NCBI GenBank assembly: GCA_030038475.1
Contig: JASHOU010000162.1
Span: forward strand, 1-32,738
Origin: Terriglobales bacterium
Lineage (GTDB): Bacteria > Acidobacteriota > Terriglobia > Terriglobales > Acidobacteriaceae
Reading direction: 5' to 3'
DNA length: 32,738 bases
Positions 7,916-15,874 of this stretch are shown piece by piece. The position numbers were made by a program, and so were the translations under genes. Under the pieces are notes generated by a model. The model saw nothing but the letters and a program-made list of their open reading frames with translations, searched no databases and was not told the DNA's origin. Numbering within the stretch: position 1 is the first letter of the stretch; the number at the start of each line of letters is the position of its first letter.

Positions 7916-10900
7916 TTACTCCTCGTTCTGGTCCCGGTCCTGCGATGTGGTCACAGCTGTGTCTGCCGCAGTGTCGGCTGAAGACGGAACCGGCTTTTGC
8001 AGATCGATCACAGGCAATCCCGCTTTCTTCAGCGTTTGGTTCAGCTCGGAAATGTCTTTCGACTTGAGTTGACCCCACGCCGACAACTGCTCGCCCAGCG
8101 CCTTTTCCAGTTCGCCGGCCATCGCGACCTGCTGCGTCGTCGGAGCATCGTCGGCGGTATCGAGCCCGCTGAGAACCGCGCCGAAGCCACTGTTCAGCCG
8201 CGCGAGACTGCGGCCTTCGGGAGTGCTCAGGTAGCGCGCACCGTATCCGCCTTCTTCGCCCGCAATGGCCGTCGCTTTCGCTTCGATCGCATCGGTTGCA
8301 GCCTTGATCTGCGCGGCCGGATTCTTTGCCGGTAACGCCTTGAGTTGAGCCCGCACGCTGCGCACTTGTTGCAGCGCTTCGTAATCGCGGTGCAGTGCAT
8401 CGGCGATTTGGCGGTCGAGTTCGAAATGGCGCCGCAAGTCTTCGGGAGAAGTTTTCACCCTCGGATCCATGCGAATCTCTAGCGGCTGCGTGGAAGTCTC
8501 GCCGCCCGCGGTGAGTTTCACTGTGTACTTTCCAGGCAACACGGTCGCGCCCAACGGATACAACGGCGTGTCGTGATAGATGGCCGAAATCGGATAGTCG
8601 CGTGTCAACACATCCGGGGCGGGATACGTCAGGTCCCAGACGAAGCGATGCATTCCGGGCGCGGTGGAAACCACGCGCGGCGGCCTCACCCAATACATCG
8701 GAACATTGAAATCCTTGGGATTCACCGTCTCGGGCTTGTCGGCGCTGGAGAAGCGCCGAACCAGGTTTCCGCTCTCGTCGGTAATTTCAATCGTTACGGG
8801 CGCCGAGCTAGCGTCTTTCAGCCAGTAGTCGATCATCGCGCCATCTGGAGGATTTTGCCCCGCAGGTTCTTCTGGCGGCAAAGGCGTATCGGTGTTGTTG
8901 TTGCGGCGGACGCGATAGGTGAGTTGCGGCGCGAAAAGATGCGCCGAGCCGCTCGCAATTTGCCCGCTGAACTGCCGAAGCGACGTAACGTTGTCCAATA
9001 TCCAGAACGAGCGTCCGTGAGTTCCGACGACGACATCGTCGTGATGGACAACCAGATCGCGAATCGAAGTTGGCGGCAGATTCATCTGTAGCGATTGCCA
9101 ATGATCGCCGTCGTCCCATGAGACATAAACGCTGCGCTCGGTTCCGGCAAACAACAAGCCTTTGCGTTCGGGATCTTCGCGCACCGTGTTGACGGGTTCG
9201 TTTTCGGGCAATCCGTTCACGATCTTCTGCCACGACGCTCCGCCGTCATGCGTGCGATAGATATAAGGATGCAGGTCGTCGAGCCGGAAACGGTTCACCG
9301 CAGCATATACAGTCACGGTATCGAAATGCGATGCATCCATCTGCGCTAGCTTGCTCCATGGCGTCAACTCTTTCGGCGTGACATTCTGCCAGTTTTTGCC
9401 GCCGTCGCGTGTCACCTGAATCACGCCGTCGTCGGTTCCAGCCCAGATCAGGTTGGCATCTTTCGGCGAAGGAGCAATCGAATAGATCACGCCACGATGC
9501 TTGCCCTTTTGTGGATCGGCATCGACAAACGGCCCCAGAGTCGCCGGCGCGCCTGGATCTTCTCGCGTCAGATCAGGACTGATGATCTGCCAGTTGTTGC
9601 CGCCGTCGCGCGTCACAAAGAGCACATTCGACCCCAGATACAGAACGTGCGGGTCGGCCTTCGAGAAAATCAGCGGCGCAGTGCGATTGAAGCGATATTC
9701 GCCCGTACGCAACACTACCGGCCCAACTTCACGCGTTTGTCCGGTGTTGCGGTCGAACACTGTCACTTTACCCCCGTAAATCAGATTGGGATGCAGCGGA
9801 TCGGGCGCAACGTAGCCGTATTCCTCTACGCCGACGGTCGTCCAGTTGCGAAAAGTGATTTCGCCGAAGTCGCTGCGGCTTGCGGTGCCGACCGAACCGC
9901 TCTCCTGTTGTCCGCCGTAAACCCAATAAGGAAACTGGTCGTCGGTGATCACGTGATAGAACTGCGCCGTCGGCTGGTTGTACCACGAACTCCAGGTCTC
10001 GCCGCCGTTCACGCTGATGGTTGCGCCCTGATCGAGCGCTATCGCAATAATGTCGGGATTTTCGGGATTGATCCAGATAGTGTGATAGTCGTCGCCGCCG
10101 GGCGCACCTTTGATGGCCGTGAAGGTCTTGCCGCCATCGGTCGAACGGTAGGTCGAAGTGTTGGCGACGTAGATCACATCCTTGTCTCTGGGGTCGACGC
10201 GAACGCAGCCGAAGTCGTCGCCGCGTCCATAGATGCGATCCTCGCTGTTCACCTGTTGCCAGCTTTCGCCGGCATCGTCAGACCGGTAGATGCCGCTGCC
10301 CTTTTTCGCATTCGGCTTGGTTGTGTTCACCCAGGCATACATCCGATCGGGATCGCTCGGCGCAACCGTTGGCCCGATGCGCCCAATGCCGTCATCTGCG
10401 CCCGGCAATCCTTTGGTGAGTTGATGCCAGTTGCTGCCCCCATCGGTTGACTTGAAAAGCCCGCTTCCCGGCCCGTTGTAGCCGCCGCCGGTCGTCCACG
10501 GCGGACGGCGCGAAGCCCACATGCTGCCATAGATCACCTGCGAATTACGTGGGTCGAAGACCAGATCCATGCCGCCAGTGTTCTCATCCTTATAGAGAAC
10601 CTTCTGGAAACTCTGGCCGCCGTCGAGCGAGCGGTAAACACCCCGCTCCGTGTTGGGTCCGTAAGGATGACCCTGCACGGCCACGAACAGCCGATTCGGG
10701 TCTTTGGGATCGACGATGATGGACGAGATCTGCTGCGCGTCACGAAGACCCAGGTGCTGCCAGGTTTGGCCGTCATCGATCGATTTGTACATTCCATCGC
10801 CGACGGAGAGATCAGGCCGTCGCAAGCCTTCCCCGCTGCCGACGTAGATTATGCTTGGGTTCGACGGCGCGACGGCCAGCGCTCCGATCGAACCTGAGTG

Positions 10901-11176
10901 CGTTTCATCATTCGGTTGGTGGTCAAAGATCGGATCCCAAGTGCGACCGAAATCGGTCGACTTCCAGACTCCGCCGTTGTTGGGTGCCATAAAGAAGACG
11001 TTCTGCTGCCCCGGAATACCGGAAATGGCAACAGTTCGGCCTCCGCGAAAAGGCCCAATCAGCCGCCAGTGAAGCTCCTGATACATTGCAGGGTCGTATT
11101 GCTCGGCGGAAAGCACGACGGGAAAAAGCACAAAGACGAGCAGGGCAAGCGAAATCCACAAGGGTAGCTTGTTCAC
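7916..11176 (-). CDS. Secreted VPS10/sortilin-like BNR-repeat beta-propeller protein
   Basis: This protein of about 1086 residues has an N-terminal signal peptide (hydrophobic LPLWISLALLVFVLFPVV, then Ala-rich cleavage region). At least ten Asp-box/BNR repeats of the type S-x-D-x-G-x-T-W follow through the first two thirds (for example STDFGRTW, SIDDGQTW, SDDAGESW, SVNGGETW, TRDGGNNW, THDGGASW), giving one or two beta-propellers. The last third has a beta-sandwich-like part and a helical segment (about 950-1030). Such 'glycosyl hydrolase/sortilin' proteins are abundant in Acidobacteriota and their substrates are unknown; the catalytic residues of true sialidases are not evident. I chose the GTG at 11174-11176 because GAGGA lies just upstream and the signal peptide starts cleanly; a TTG 13 codons upstream is the alternative. 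Confidence 0.85.
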   Translation of the reverse strand: MNKLPLWISLALLVFVLFPVVLSAEQYDPAMYQELHWRLIGPFRGGRTVAISGIPGQQNVFFMAPNNGGVWKSTDFGRTWDPIFDHQPNDETHSGSIGALAVAPSNPSIIYVGSGEGLRRPDLSVGDGMYKSIDDGQTWQHLGLRDAQQISSIIVDPKDPNRLFVAVQGHPYGPNTERGVYRSLDGGQSFQKVLYKDENTGGMDLVFDPRNSQVIYGSMWASRRPPWTTGGGYNGPGSGLFKSTDGGSNWHQLTKGLPGADDGIGRIGPTVAPSDPDRMYAWVNTTKPNAKKGSGIYRSDDAGESWQQVNSEDRIYGRGDDFGCVRVDPRDKDVIYVANTSTYRSTDGGKTFTAIKGAPGGDDYHTIWINPENPDIIAIALDQGATISVNGGETWSSWYNQPTAQFYHVITDDQFPYWVYGGQQESGSVGTASRSDFGEITFRNWTTVGVEEYGYVAPDPLHPNLIYGGKVTVFDRNTGQTREVGPVVLRTGEYRFNRTAPLIFSKADPHVLYLGSNVLFVTRDGGNNWQIISPDLTREDPGAPATLGPFVDADPQKGKHRGVIYSIAPSPKDANLIWAGTDDGVIQVTRDGGKNWQNVTPKELTPWSKLAQMDASHFDTVTVYAAVNRFRLDDLHPYIYRTHDGGASWQKIVNGLPENEPVNTVREDPERKGLLFAGTERSVYVSWDDGDHWQSLQMNLPPTSIRDLVVHHDDVVVGTHGRSFWILDNVTSLRQFSGQIASGSAHLFAPQLTYRVRRNNNTDTPLPPEEPAGQNPPDGAMIDYWLKDASSAPVTIEITDESGNLVRRFSSADKPETVNPKDFNVPMYWVRPPRVVSTAPGMHRFVWDLTYPAPDVLTRDYPISAIYHDTPLYPLGATVLPGKYTVKLTAGGETSTQPLEIRMDPRVKTSPEDLRRHFELDRQIADALHRDYEALQQVRSVRAQLKALPAKNPAAQIKAATDAIEAKATAIAGEEGGYGARYLSTPEGRSLARLNSGFGAVLSGLDTADDAPTTQQVAMAGELEKALGEQLSAWGQLKSKDISELNQTLKKAGLPVIDLQKPVPSSADTAADTAVTTSQDRDQNEE

Positions 11177-11192
11177 AGTGGTCCTCAACTTA

Positions 11193-11250
11193 GACGATCG
11201 AATTTGGCCGATCAAATTTCGATGATCGGATCTTGACGATTCCGAATTTT
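11193..11250 (+). repeat. Imperfect 14-bp tandem array in the 5' leader
   Basis: Units GACGATCGAATTTG, GCCGATCAAATTTC, GATGATCGGATCTT and the longer GACGATTCCGAATTTT run head to tail, followed by a partial ACGATTTGG. The array ends about 17 bp upstream of the GTG start of the BNR-repeat protein gene, so it would lie in its promoter or untranslated leader. Confidence 0.7.
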
Positions 11251-11355
11251 ACGATTTGGAGAAGAGCAAGGATAAACCACGACGAGTGCGATTGCACAGT
11301 GCGCGGATACCCAGAGTGAACCCGTTGTTTGCGGCAACTGGAGTTGGCCAGTAGC

Positions 11356-11877
11356 TCACTGCTTCAGTTTTTCCCACCAGCTTAATGGCCTCGCGAAGAT
11401 AATTAACTCTCCCGGCTTCGGTGAGGCTGTGGTCTTACCGCAAGCGTTCGGCCAGACAATACCTTGCTGCAGCAACTGTTTTGTCGAAACGTTCGTTATC
11501 GCTAACCAGGAGTAATCGCGGACATGTGGATAGCACATCACGAAAGGTACATTGACCCGCAAAAGTTCGTCATATTTCACAATCGGGTCGATGACAACAT
11601 TATCTTCGGTGTACTTCTCGCGCATGTGAAGGTCAACTTCCTCGTCATTATCCGTTACGCGTAGCCGCGCCACGCCGTCCTTATCCGTTGGAATTACCAT
11701 CGCATCTTTGCGCTGGTTTCCTACCCATACATTCACATGGGAATTCGACATGGGATGACCGTTGCGTCCATTTACTAGCTTAATCGTGAGCGTTTGTGCG
11801 CAAAGAGAGGTACCCGTCGGCGTAAGGACGATGAGCAACAGAAGACGCGCTACGCTACTGAAAGATGGCTTATTCAA
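11356..11877 (-). CDS. Small exported protein of unknown function
   Basis: This 173-residue protein has a signal peptide (VARLLLLIVLTPTGTSL, cleavage likely after LCA). The mature part begins with a beta-sandwich-like stretch (IKLVNGRNGHPMSNSHVNVWV, TDKDGVARLRV) of the carboxypeptidase-regulatory/transthyretin-like type, and the rest is unrecognised (MCYPHVRDYSWLAI). The start is a TTG at 11875-11877, with AAGAG upstream. It lies 60 bp downstream of a broken gene remnant on the same strand, so it may be a surviving partner of that disrupted gene. Function is not known. Confidence 0.65.
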   Translation of the reverse strand: MNKPSFSSVARLLLLIVLTPTGTSLCAQTLTIKLVNGRNGHPMSNSHVNVWVGNQRKDAMVIPTDKDGVARLRVTDNDEEVDLHMREKYTEDNVVIDPIVKYDELLRVNVPFVMCYPHVRDYSWLAITNVSTKQLLQQGIVWPNACGKTTASPKPGELIIFARPLSWWEKLKQ

Positions 11878-11937
11878 GAAAAGCTCTTTTTCCGATCTGC
11901 TCTTAGCACTGTGGATTACTCGCGAGCGGCGTCATAT

Positions 11938-12460
11938 TTAACAAAATATGGAATGCGCCTCTCGGATTATAAGGGTAGGCTGAATCAATATGCGCCGGAA
12001 CAGGTTTGGGCTAAAGGGAAGGGTCAATGAACTGTCCAGCCCCGTCTGCTCCGGACCTGTCTGAACGTGGAGCGTCGGACCGTAGCCGATGATATACGTC
12101 CACCAATTAATTGGGTAATATCCAGGAGAAGCGCTGCCAGGTTGATTTGATGATATGTCCAGATTCAAAGTTCCCTGTCCACCCGGAGCGCCGGCCGAGT
12201 AATTAAATTGCCCCGTGACGTTGGCAGATGTGTCATTACTTCCAAATTTACTGTTAACGGCAGACAAAATATTTGTTGCGCACTGCGATGTGCTGTTGTT
12301 TGCGGCTGGTAAAAAGGCTCCAAGTTCCAAGGTTCCAAGCGTCCGCAGGGGTCAATCCTAGCTCGGCAACAGAACTGTCGCTCAGATCCTCCAGAGACGA
12401 AAGATTTACCACGTTTCCGTCAGCGTCCAAACCATACTGCGTCAGGCCATTCGGAGCGAA
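11938..12460 (-). pseudogene. Frameshifted, truncated gene remnant abutting rmlD
   Basis: Two protein-like pieces lie in different frames. The upstream piece (about 12318-12460) reads FAPNGLTQYGLDADGNVV and onward with normal composition. It is in the rmlD frame and begins immediately after the rmlD TAG with no start codon. The downstream piece (11938 to about 12330) contains NNSTSQCATNILSAVNSKFG and GYYPINWWTYIIGYGPTLHV. The two overlap at an 8-bp repeat (12317-12340), where a copy-number change would shift frame. I read this as the C-terminal part of one gene that lost its front in a rearrangement ending at rmlD and then frameshifted. An RHS- or surface-protein tail is possible from the style of the sequence, but I cannot name the family. 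Confidence 0.55.
12317..12340 (+). repeat. 8-bp tandem repeat at a frameshift
   Basis: GCTCCAAG, TTCCAAGG and TTCCAAGC are consecutive 8-bp units. The two reading-frame pieces of the pseudogene change frame here, which fits slippage by a unit that is not a multiple of three. Confidence 0.6.
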
Positions 12461-13300
12461 CTATCTGACCGCAGCGTTCATCAGATAGCGGCGCAGCGCA
12501 TCGCGCCAGTCGGGCATTTGAATGCCATACTCCTGAAGGCTCTCGGGAGACAGCACCGAATAAGCGGGCCGACGTGCGGGACGCGGGAACTCGGCCGTGG
12601 TCACGGGTTTCACTTTCGCCGGTAAACCGGAGGCGCGCACAATTTCGCTTGCGAATTCGAACCATGTGCAATCGCCGGAATTGGTCATGTGCACAATTCC
12701 CTGCGCCGACTTGCGGCAAAGTTCGACCAGTGCAGACGCCAGATCGCGGGCGAAGGTAGGACTGCCGCGTTGATCGTTTACCACGGAAATCTCTGGCCGC
12801 GTCGAAGCGAGCTTCAGAATGGTTGCGGGAAAACATTTGCCGCCGTGGCCGAACAGCCACGACGTTCTGGCGATGCAAACCTCGGGCAGAATTCCCAGCA
12901 ACCGCTCCTCGGCTCGGGCTTTGCTCTCACCATAGACGCTGGCCGGATTTCGCGTATCGCTCGTGCCGTAAGGAGAGCCTTTGGCACCATCGAAAACATA
13001 GTCGGTGCTCAGGAACAGCAATCGCGATCCGGTTTCCCGGGCAGCTTCGGCCACATGAATGGCGCCTTCGCAATTCACCGCGAAAGCCAGATCGCGGTTG
13101 GATTCGCAGCCATCGACGTCGGTATAGGCCGCGGACAGGAGAACCCAGTCGGGGCGGGAATCGCGAATCACTTCGCGAACGCGGGTGTGGTCGCGCAGGT
13201 CGACATCTCGGGAGGATAGCGCTGTCAGTTGCTCGCCGCTCAATTCTCGAACCAGTTCCTGGCCGAGCAGCCCCGACGCTCCAAATAGTGTGACGCGCAT
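12461..13300 (-). CDS. rmlD: dTDP-4-dehydrorhamnose reductase RmlD
   Basis: RmlD performs the last step of dTDP-L-rhamnose synthesis, reducing dTDP-4-keto-L-rhamnose with NAD(P)H. The 279-residue short-chain dehydrogenase has the dinucleotide motif LFGASGLLGQEL at the N-terminus, SAAYTDVDGCE, STDYVFDG and the catalytic YGESK. I chose the ATG at 13298-13300 (MRVTLFGAS) because GGAGA lies seven bases upstream and the Rossmann strand follows at once. An upstream TTG-ATG pair is less likely. It is separated from rmlBAC by the whole exopolysaccharide operon and lies on the opposite strand. Its stop codon directly touches the neighbouring pseudogene remnant, suggesting a rearrangement endpoint there. 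Confidence 0.93.
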   Translation of the reverse strand: MRVTLFGASGLLGQELVRELSGEQLTALSSRDVDLRDHTRVREVIRDSRPDWVLLSAAYTDVDGCESNRDLAFAVNCEGAIHVAEAARETGSRLLFLSTDYVFDGAKGSPYGTSDTRNPASVYGESKARAEERLLGILPEVCIARTSWLFGHGGKCFPATILKLASTRPEISVVNDQRGSPTFARDLASALVELCRKSAQGIVHMTNSGDCTWFEFASEIVRASGLPAKVKPVTTAEFPRPARRPAYSVLSPESLQEYGIQMPDWRDALRRYLMNAAVR

Positions 13301-13320
13301 AAATGTTCTCCGCATCAACA

Positions 13321-13361
13321 GAGAACCGGATTTGAGAAGCCGGAACTGACAAACCGGAACT
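13321..13361 (+). repeat. 14-bp tandem array upstream of rmlD
   Basis: GAGAACCGGATTT, GAGAAGCCGGAACT and GACAAACCGGAACT follow one another, with a partial GAGAATC after them. The array fills the short gap between rmlD and the small membrane protein gene (whose stop codon is at 13368-13370), so it would sit in the rmlD leader. Confidence 0.7.
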
Positions 13362-13367
13362 GAGAAT

Positions 13368-13766
13368 CTACGATTGCGGTGTCCGCAGCCGTCGCAGCGC
13401 GTGGAGAATCAGCGATCCGCTGATGCCGAAGCAGAACACGGCGGCAAAGGCCAGCGCATCCAGTACGCCGCGTGTCATGCGCAGGTAATCCGCGAACAAT
13501 GCCAGCATGGCGCAAACAATGCCGAGCACGTTCAGCGACAGAGGCGAACGCACCGTCGGCAGCTCGCGGCGAAATTGAACCTGGAGCAGCAATGCCGCCA
13601 GCCCAATCGCGGCCACGACGATCAGCGCAATCGGACTGAGAAAGGCGCTGCGGCGGGTGTAAATCACGACCAGCGCCAATGCCAGCAGCAGCAGACCGGA
13701 AGCGATCACCGTCCACCTGCGCTCGGTTTTGGTTGATACGCGGGCCTCCGGGTCGAAACCGGTCAC
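13368..13766 (-). CDS. Small four-helix membrane protein, unknown function
   Basis: The 132-residue product has four hydrophobic segments (about 20-38, 46-62, 75-95 and 103-122) separated by short charged loops and ends in an Arg-rich tail. No family is recognised. I chose the GTG at 13764-13766 because AAGGAGA lies seven bases upstream; the open frame further upstream has Arg/Cys-rich, non-protein-like composition and overlaps the regulator gene. It lies between the LuxR-type regulator and rmlD on the same strand. The three may form an operon divergent from the exopolysaccharide genes, which hints at a cell-envelope role. Confidence 0.7.
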   Translation of the reverse strand: MTGFDPEARVSTKTERRWTVIASGLLLLALALVVIYTRRSAFLSPIALIVVAAIGLAALLLQVQFRRELPTVRSPLSLNVLGIVCAMLALFADYLRMTRGVLDALAFAAVFCFGISGSLILHALRRLRTPQS

Positions 13767-13810
13767 CGGGCGATCTCCTTGAGACAGCGCATACTGCCAT
13801 TCTATCCGGT

Positions 13811-13855
13811 GACAATTCGTTGCGCGATCCGTCGTTGCGTGATCAGTCAGTGCGC
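13811..13855 (+). repeat. 15-bp tandem array over the regulator stop codon
   Basis: GACAATTCGTTGCGC, GATCCGTCGTTGCGT and GATCAGTCAGTGCGC are three consecutive 15-bp units. The array runs from the intergenic gap into the last codons of the LuxR-type regulator gene (stop at 13843-13845), which are GC-rich and poorly conserved-looking. Confidence 0.7.
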
Positions 13856-14604
13856 GTCGCGCTATGATTCGGTCCATTGTGGCTCGGCAACCACTCGGCC
13901 GGGCGATTCTCGCCATGCGACATCGCATAGAGCACCAATTCAACGCGGCTCGAGATTCCTACCTTGTCGAAGATGCGCAGCATGTATTTCTTGACGGTGT
14001 GTTCGCTCAACCCCAGTTCGGCGGCAATTCCACGATTGGTTAAGCCGTCTGCTACGAGCGCAACCACCTGTTCTTCGCGCGGCGTCAACAAAGATCTGCC
14101 ATTGGTATTGACCACCCGCAGTGCGGGCACCTCGGCCAGCGCCTCAAGCACATAGTTCATCTGCCGGCTGTTCAGCCAGACTTCTCCCCGCGCAATGCAT
14201 TGGATGCACTTGCAGAGCATGGCAAACGGAGTGTGGGTAAAAAGAAAAATGCCCTTCGCGCCCGCGCGCAGCGCACTCACCACCAATTCGCGATCATCGC
14301 TTTCGGTGAGCAGCACCGACGCCACTCTGGGATAGGAAAGCCGCAGCCAGCGCACCAGACTCATATCCGGCAGACGGTTGCCGGAGATCAGAACTACGTC
14401 TGCACCGTTCGACTGCAGATAGTTGTGGAGGGCGGGCGTTTCCAACGCGACGGCGGAGACCTGAAAGTCGCGTCGGCTTTTCAGGGCTCGCATCAGCAGT
14501 TCCGACTGAATCGGTCCAGAATCGGCCACCAGCACGTGCACGATTGTGGATTCGAGCACTCGGGTTCCGTTGGTTAGTTTGGCGGAGCACATGGATGTTT
14601 CCAT
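13843..14604 (-). CDS. NarL/LuxR-family regulator with degenerate receiver domain
   Basis: This 253-residue protein has an N-terminal receiver-like domain (about 22-140) and a C-terminal LuxR/GerE helix-turn-helix (about 172-230; LTPREEQVVALVADGLTNRG, LSEHTVKKYMLRIFDKVGI). The receiver keeps its fold pattern but not its chemistry. The acidic pair is reduced to one Asp (VADS), Ser74 stands where the phospho-acceptor Asp should be (DVVLISGNRLPD) and Phe122 replaces the invariant Lys (AGAKGIFLF). It therefore probably works without phosphorylation, as a constitutive, ligand- or partner-controlled DNA-binding protein. No kinase gene is adjacent. It is divergent from the exopolysaccharide operon, its likeliest target. 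The ATG at 14602-14604 is preferred; an upstream in-frame start adds seven residues. Confidence 0.88.
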   Translation of the reverse strand: METSMCSAKLTNGTRVLESTIVHVLVADSGPIQSELLMRALKSRRDFQVSAVALETPALHNYLQSNGADVVLISGNRLPDMSLVRWLRLSYPRVASVLLTESDDRELVVSALRAGAKGIFLFTHTPFAMLCKCIQCIARGEVWLNSRQMNYVLEALAEVPALRVVNTNGRSLLTPREEQVVALVADGLTNRGIAAELGLSEHTVKKYMLRIFDKVGISSRVELVLYAMSHGENRPAEWLPSHNGPNHSATRTD

Positions 14605-14937
14605 CTTGTACCAAAGCGGAGGCATCGGATGTACCCGGCGTCACACTCTGTTCGTGATGAATGACCGCCCGATGCCTACTTTCGCAGGACCGTCCTTGTT
14701 CCCACTCTCGCTTCAGCGCTCTTCGACCCGAACCTAGGCCCGCTACGCTTAGAACCCAACTCTGGCGCACCAATCGCGGCTTTCATCACACTTTTGATGG
14801 TCGCTACGTGCCCTGCACCGCCGTAGACAGTACTTTCCAAGTCTTGTTGTGCACCGGCCACAACGGTACTTTGTGCAAACGGCTCAGACCATCGAGCTGC
14901 TTGGTTCGCCGTTTTGAGCAACGGCGATGAACTGGAG
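14605..14937. promoter_or_regulatory. Divergent control region of the exopolysaccharide operon
   Basis: About 330 bp separate the divergent regulator and wza-like genes. No convincing gene is seen here. The wza-proximal part carries a near-palindrome TTGTGCACCGGCCACAA at 14847-14863, a second TTGTGCA at 14871-14877 (24 bp from the first), and two copies of GTACTTT (14830-14836 and 14866-14872). These are plausible operator sites for the adjacent LuxR-type protein. No clear sigma-70 promoter could be assigned by eye. Confidence 0.45.
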
Positions 14938-15756
14938 ATGGATGTGTTGGCAAAACAAGCCGTTTTGCGAGCTGCAATCATGCTCATTTTGCAGCTAGCC
15001 GTGGTTGCTTTCGCTCAGGAAACCGCGCCGTCGCCGGCTGCGGCGCCCCAGTCCTCTGCTCCGTCAAGCGGCAAGATCGCAGGGGAGAGCTCGCAGAGTC
15101 TGGCACCCGCGGGCGTGGGTGGTTCGATGGGCGGAGCGAGCACACAACCCGGAAAAGCGGGTGGCAAGGGAGATCCTGCATTCGGAGGGGAACGCCACCC
15201 GCTTTATCGGCTCACCAAATCTGACACGGTCGATGTGAATTTCACCTTTTCGCCGGATTTCAATCAGACCGTGACCGTGCAGCCCGACGGCTTCGTGGCT
15301 TTAAAAGGCGCGGGTTCATTGCTGGTTGAAGGCCTCACGGTCACGGAGATGCAAGAAGCGGTGGCGAACGCATACCGCGGCTTTCTGCACGAGCCGGAGG
15401 TCACCGTGACCTTGAAAGACTTCGACAAGCCTTACTTCCTCGCTTCAGGTGAGGTGGCGAAGCCTGGGAAGTATGAACTGCGAGGCGATCTTACAGTCAA
15501 CGAGGCGATCGCGATCGCCGGCGGCCTCACCCAGCAGGCGAAGCACTCACAGGTCGTTCTGTTTCGCCGGATTTCCGCATATGTCGCCGAATCCCACGTG
15601 CTCGACGTGAAAAGAATGCTCGATTCCCGCGATCTGCACGAAGACCTTCATCTTCAGCCCGGCGACTTTATCTTCGTCCCGCAAAGCCGGATTTCGAAAA
15701 TCCGCAAGTATGTTCCAACCAACTCCATGGGGGTGTATATGAACCCGGTGCAATAG
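14938..15756 (+). CDS. Wza-like polysaccharide export protein (Poly_export + SLBB)
   Basis: This 272-residue exported protein has a signal peptide (MDVLAKQAVLRAAIMLILQL, cleavage near AFAQ), then a Ser/Ala/Gly-rich linker to about residue 75. The polysaccharide export domain comes next (YRLTKSDTVDVNFTFSPDFN, VTVQPDGFVALKGAGSLLVE, PEVTVTLKDF) and then an SLBB domain (YFLASGEVAKPGKYELRGDL, VNEAIAIAGGLTQQAK). It should form the outer-membrane/periplasmic channel for the exopolysaccharide. There is no lipobox cysteine, unlike E. coli Wza. I chose the ATG at 14938 because it begins a normal signal peptide; the upstream TTG adds eight non-signal residues. It is first in the operon. The stop codon lies within a 15-bp duplication. 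Confidence 0.9.
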   Translation: MDVLAKQAVLRAAIMLILQLAVVAFAQETAPSPAAAPQSSAPSSGKIAGESSQSLAPAGVGGSMGGASTQPGKAGGKGDPAFGGERHPLYRLTKSDTVDVNFTFSPDFNQTVTVQPDGFVALKGAGSLLVEGLTVTEMQEAVANAYRGFLHEPEVTVTLKDFDKPYFLASGEVAKPGKYELRGDLTVNEAIAIAGGLTQQAKHSQVVLFRRISAYVAESHVLDVKRMLDSRDLHEDLHLQPGDFIFVPQSRISKIRKYVPTNSMGVYMNPVQ

Positions 15757-15773
15757 TCCCCGGTGCAACACCA
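15744..15773 (+). repeat. 15-bp duplication straddling a stop codon
   Basis: CCCGGTGCAA occurs at 15744-15753 and again exactly 15 bases later at 15759-15768. The first copy contains the last codons of the wza-like gene and its TAG; the second lies just after it. Confidence 0.65.
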
Positions 15774-15874
15774 AGAGAAAGGAGCGGCAGGGTTCTCGCG
15801 CTTTGTGTTTCGAAACTCCAGCGGATTTCCCCGATTCGCTGGCGATCTGATTGCCTTCGGCAAAACTCATGCCC

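Noticed and set aside
7916-11176. Sialidase or other defined glycosidase
   Set aside because: Asp-boxes show only the beta-propeller fold; I could not find the sialidase catalytic residues, so no enzyme activity is claimed.
11193-11250. Possible CRISPR array at the 14-bp repeats
   Set aside because: Units are directly adjacent with no spacers, are too short and imperfect, and no cas genes are present.
13843-14604. Quorum-sensing LuxR (autoinducer-binding) regulator
   Set aside because: The N-terminal half follows the receiver-domain pattern, not an autoinducer-binding domain, and there is no luxI-like gene nearby.
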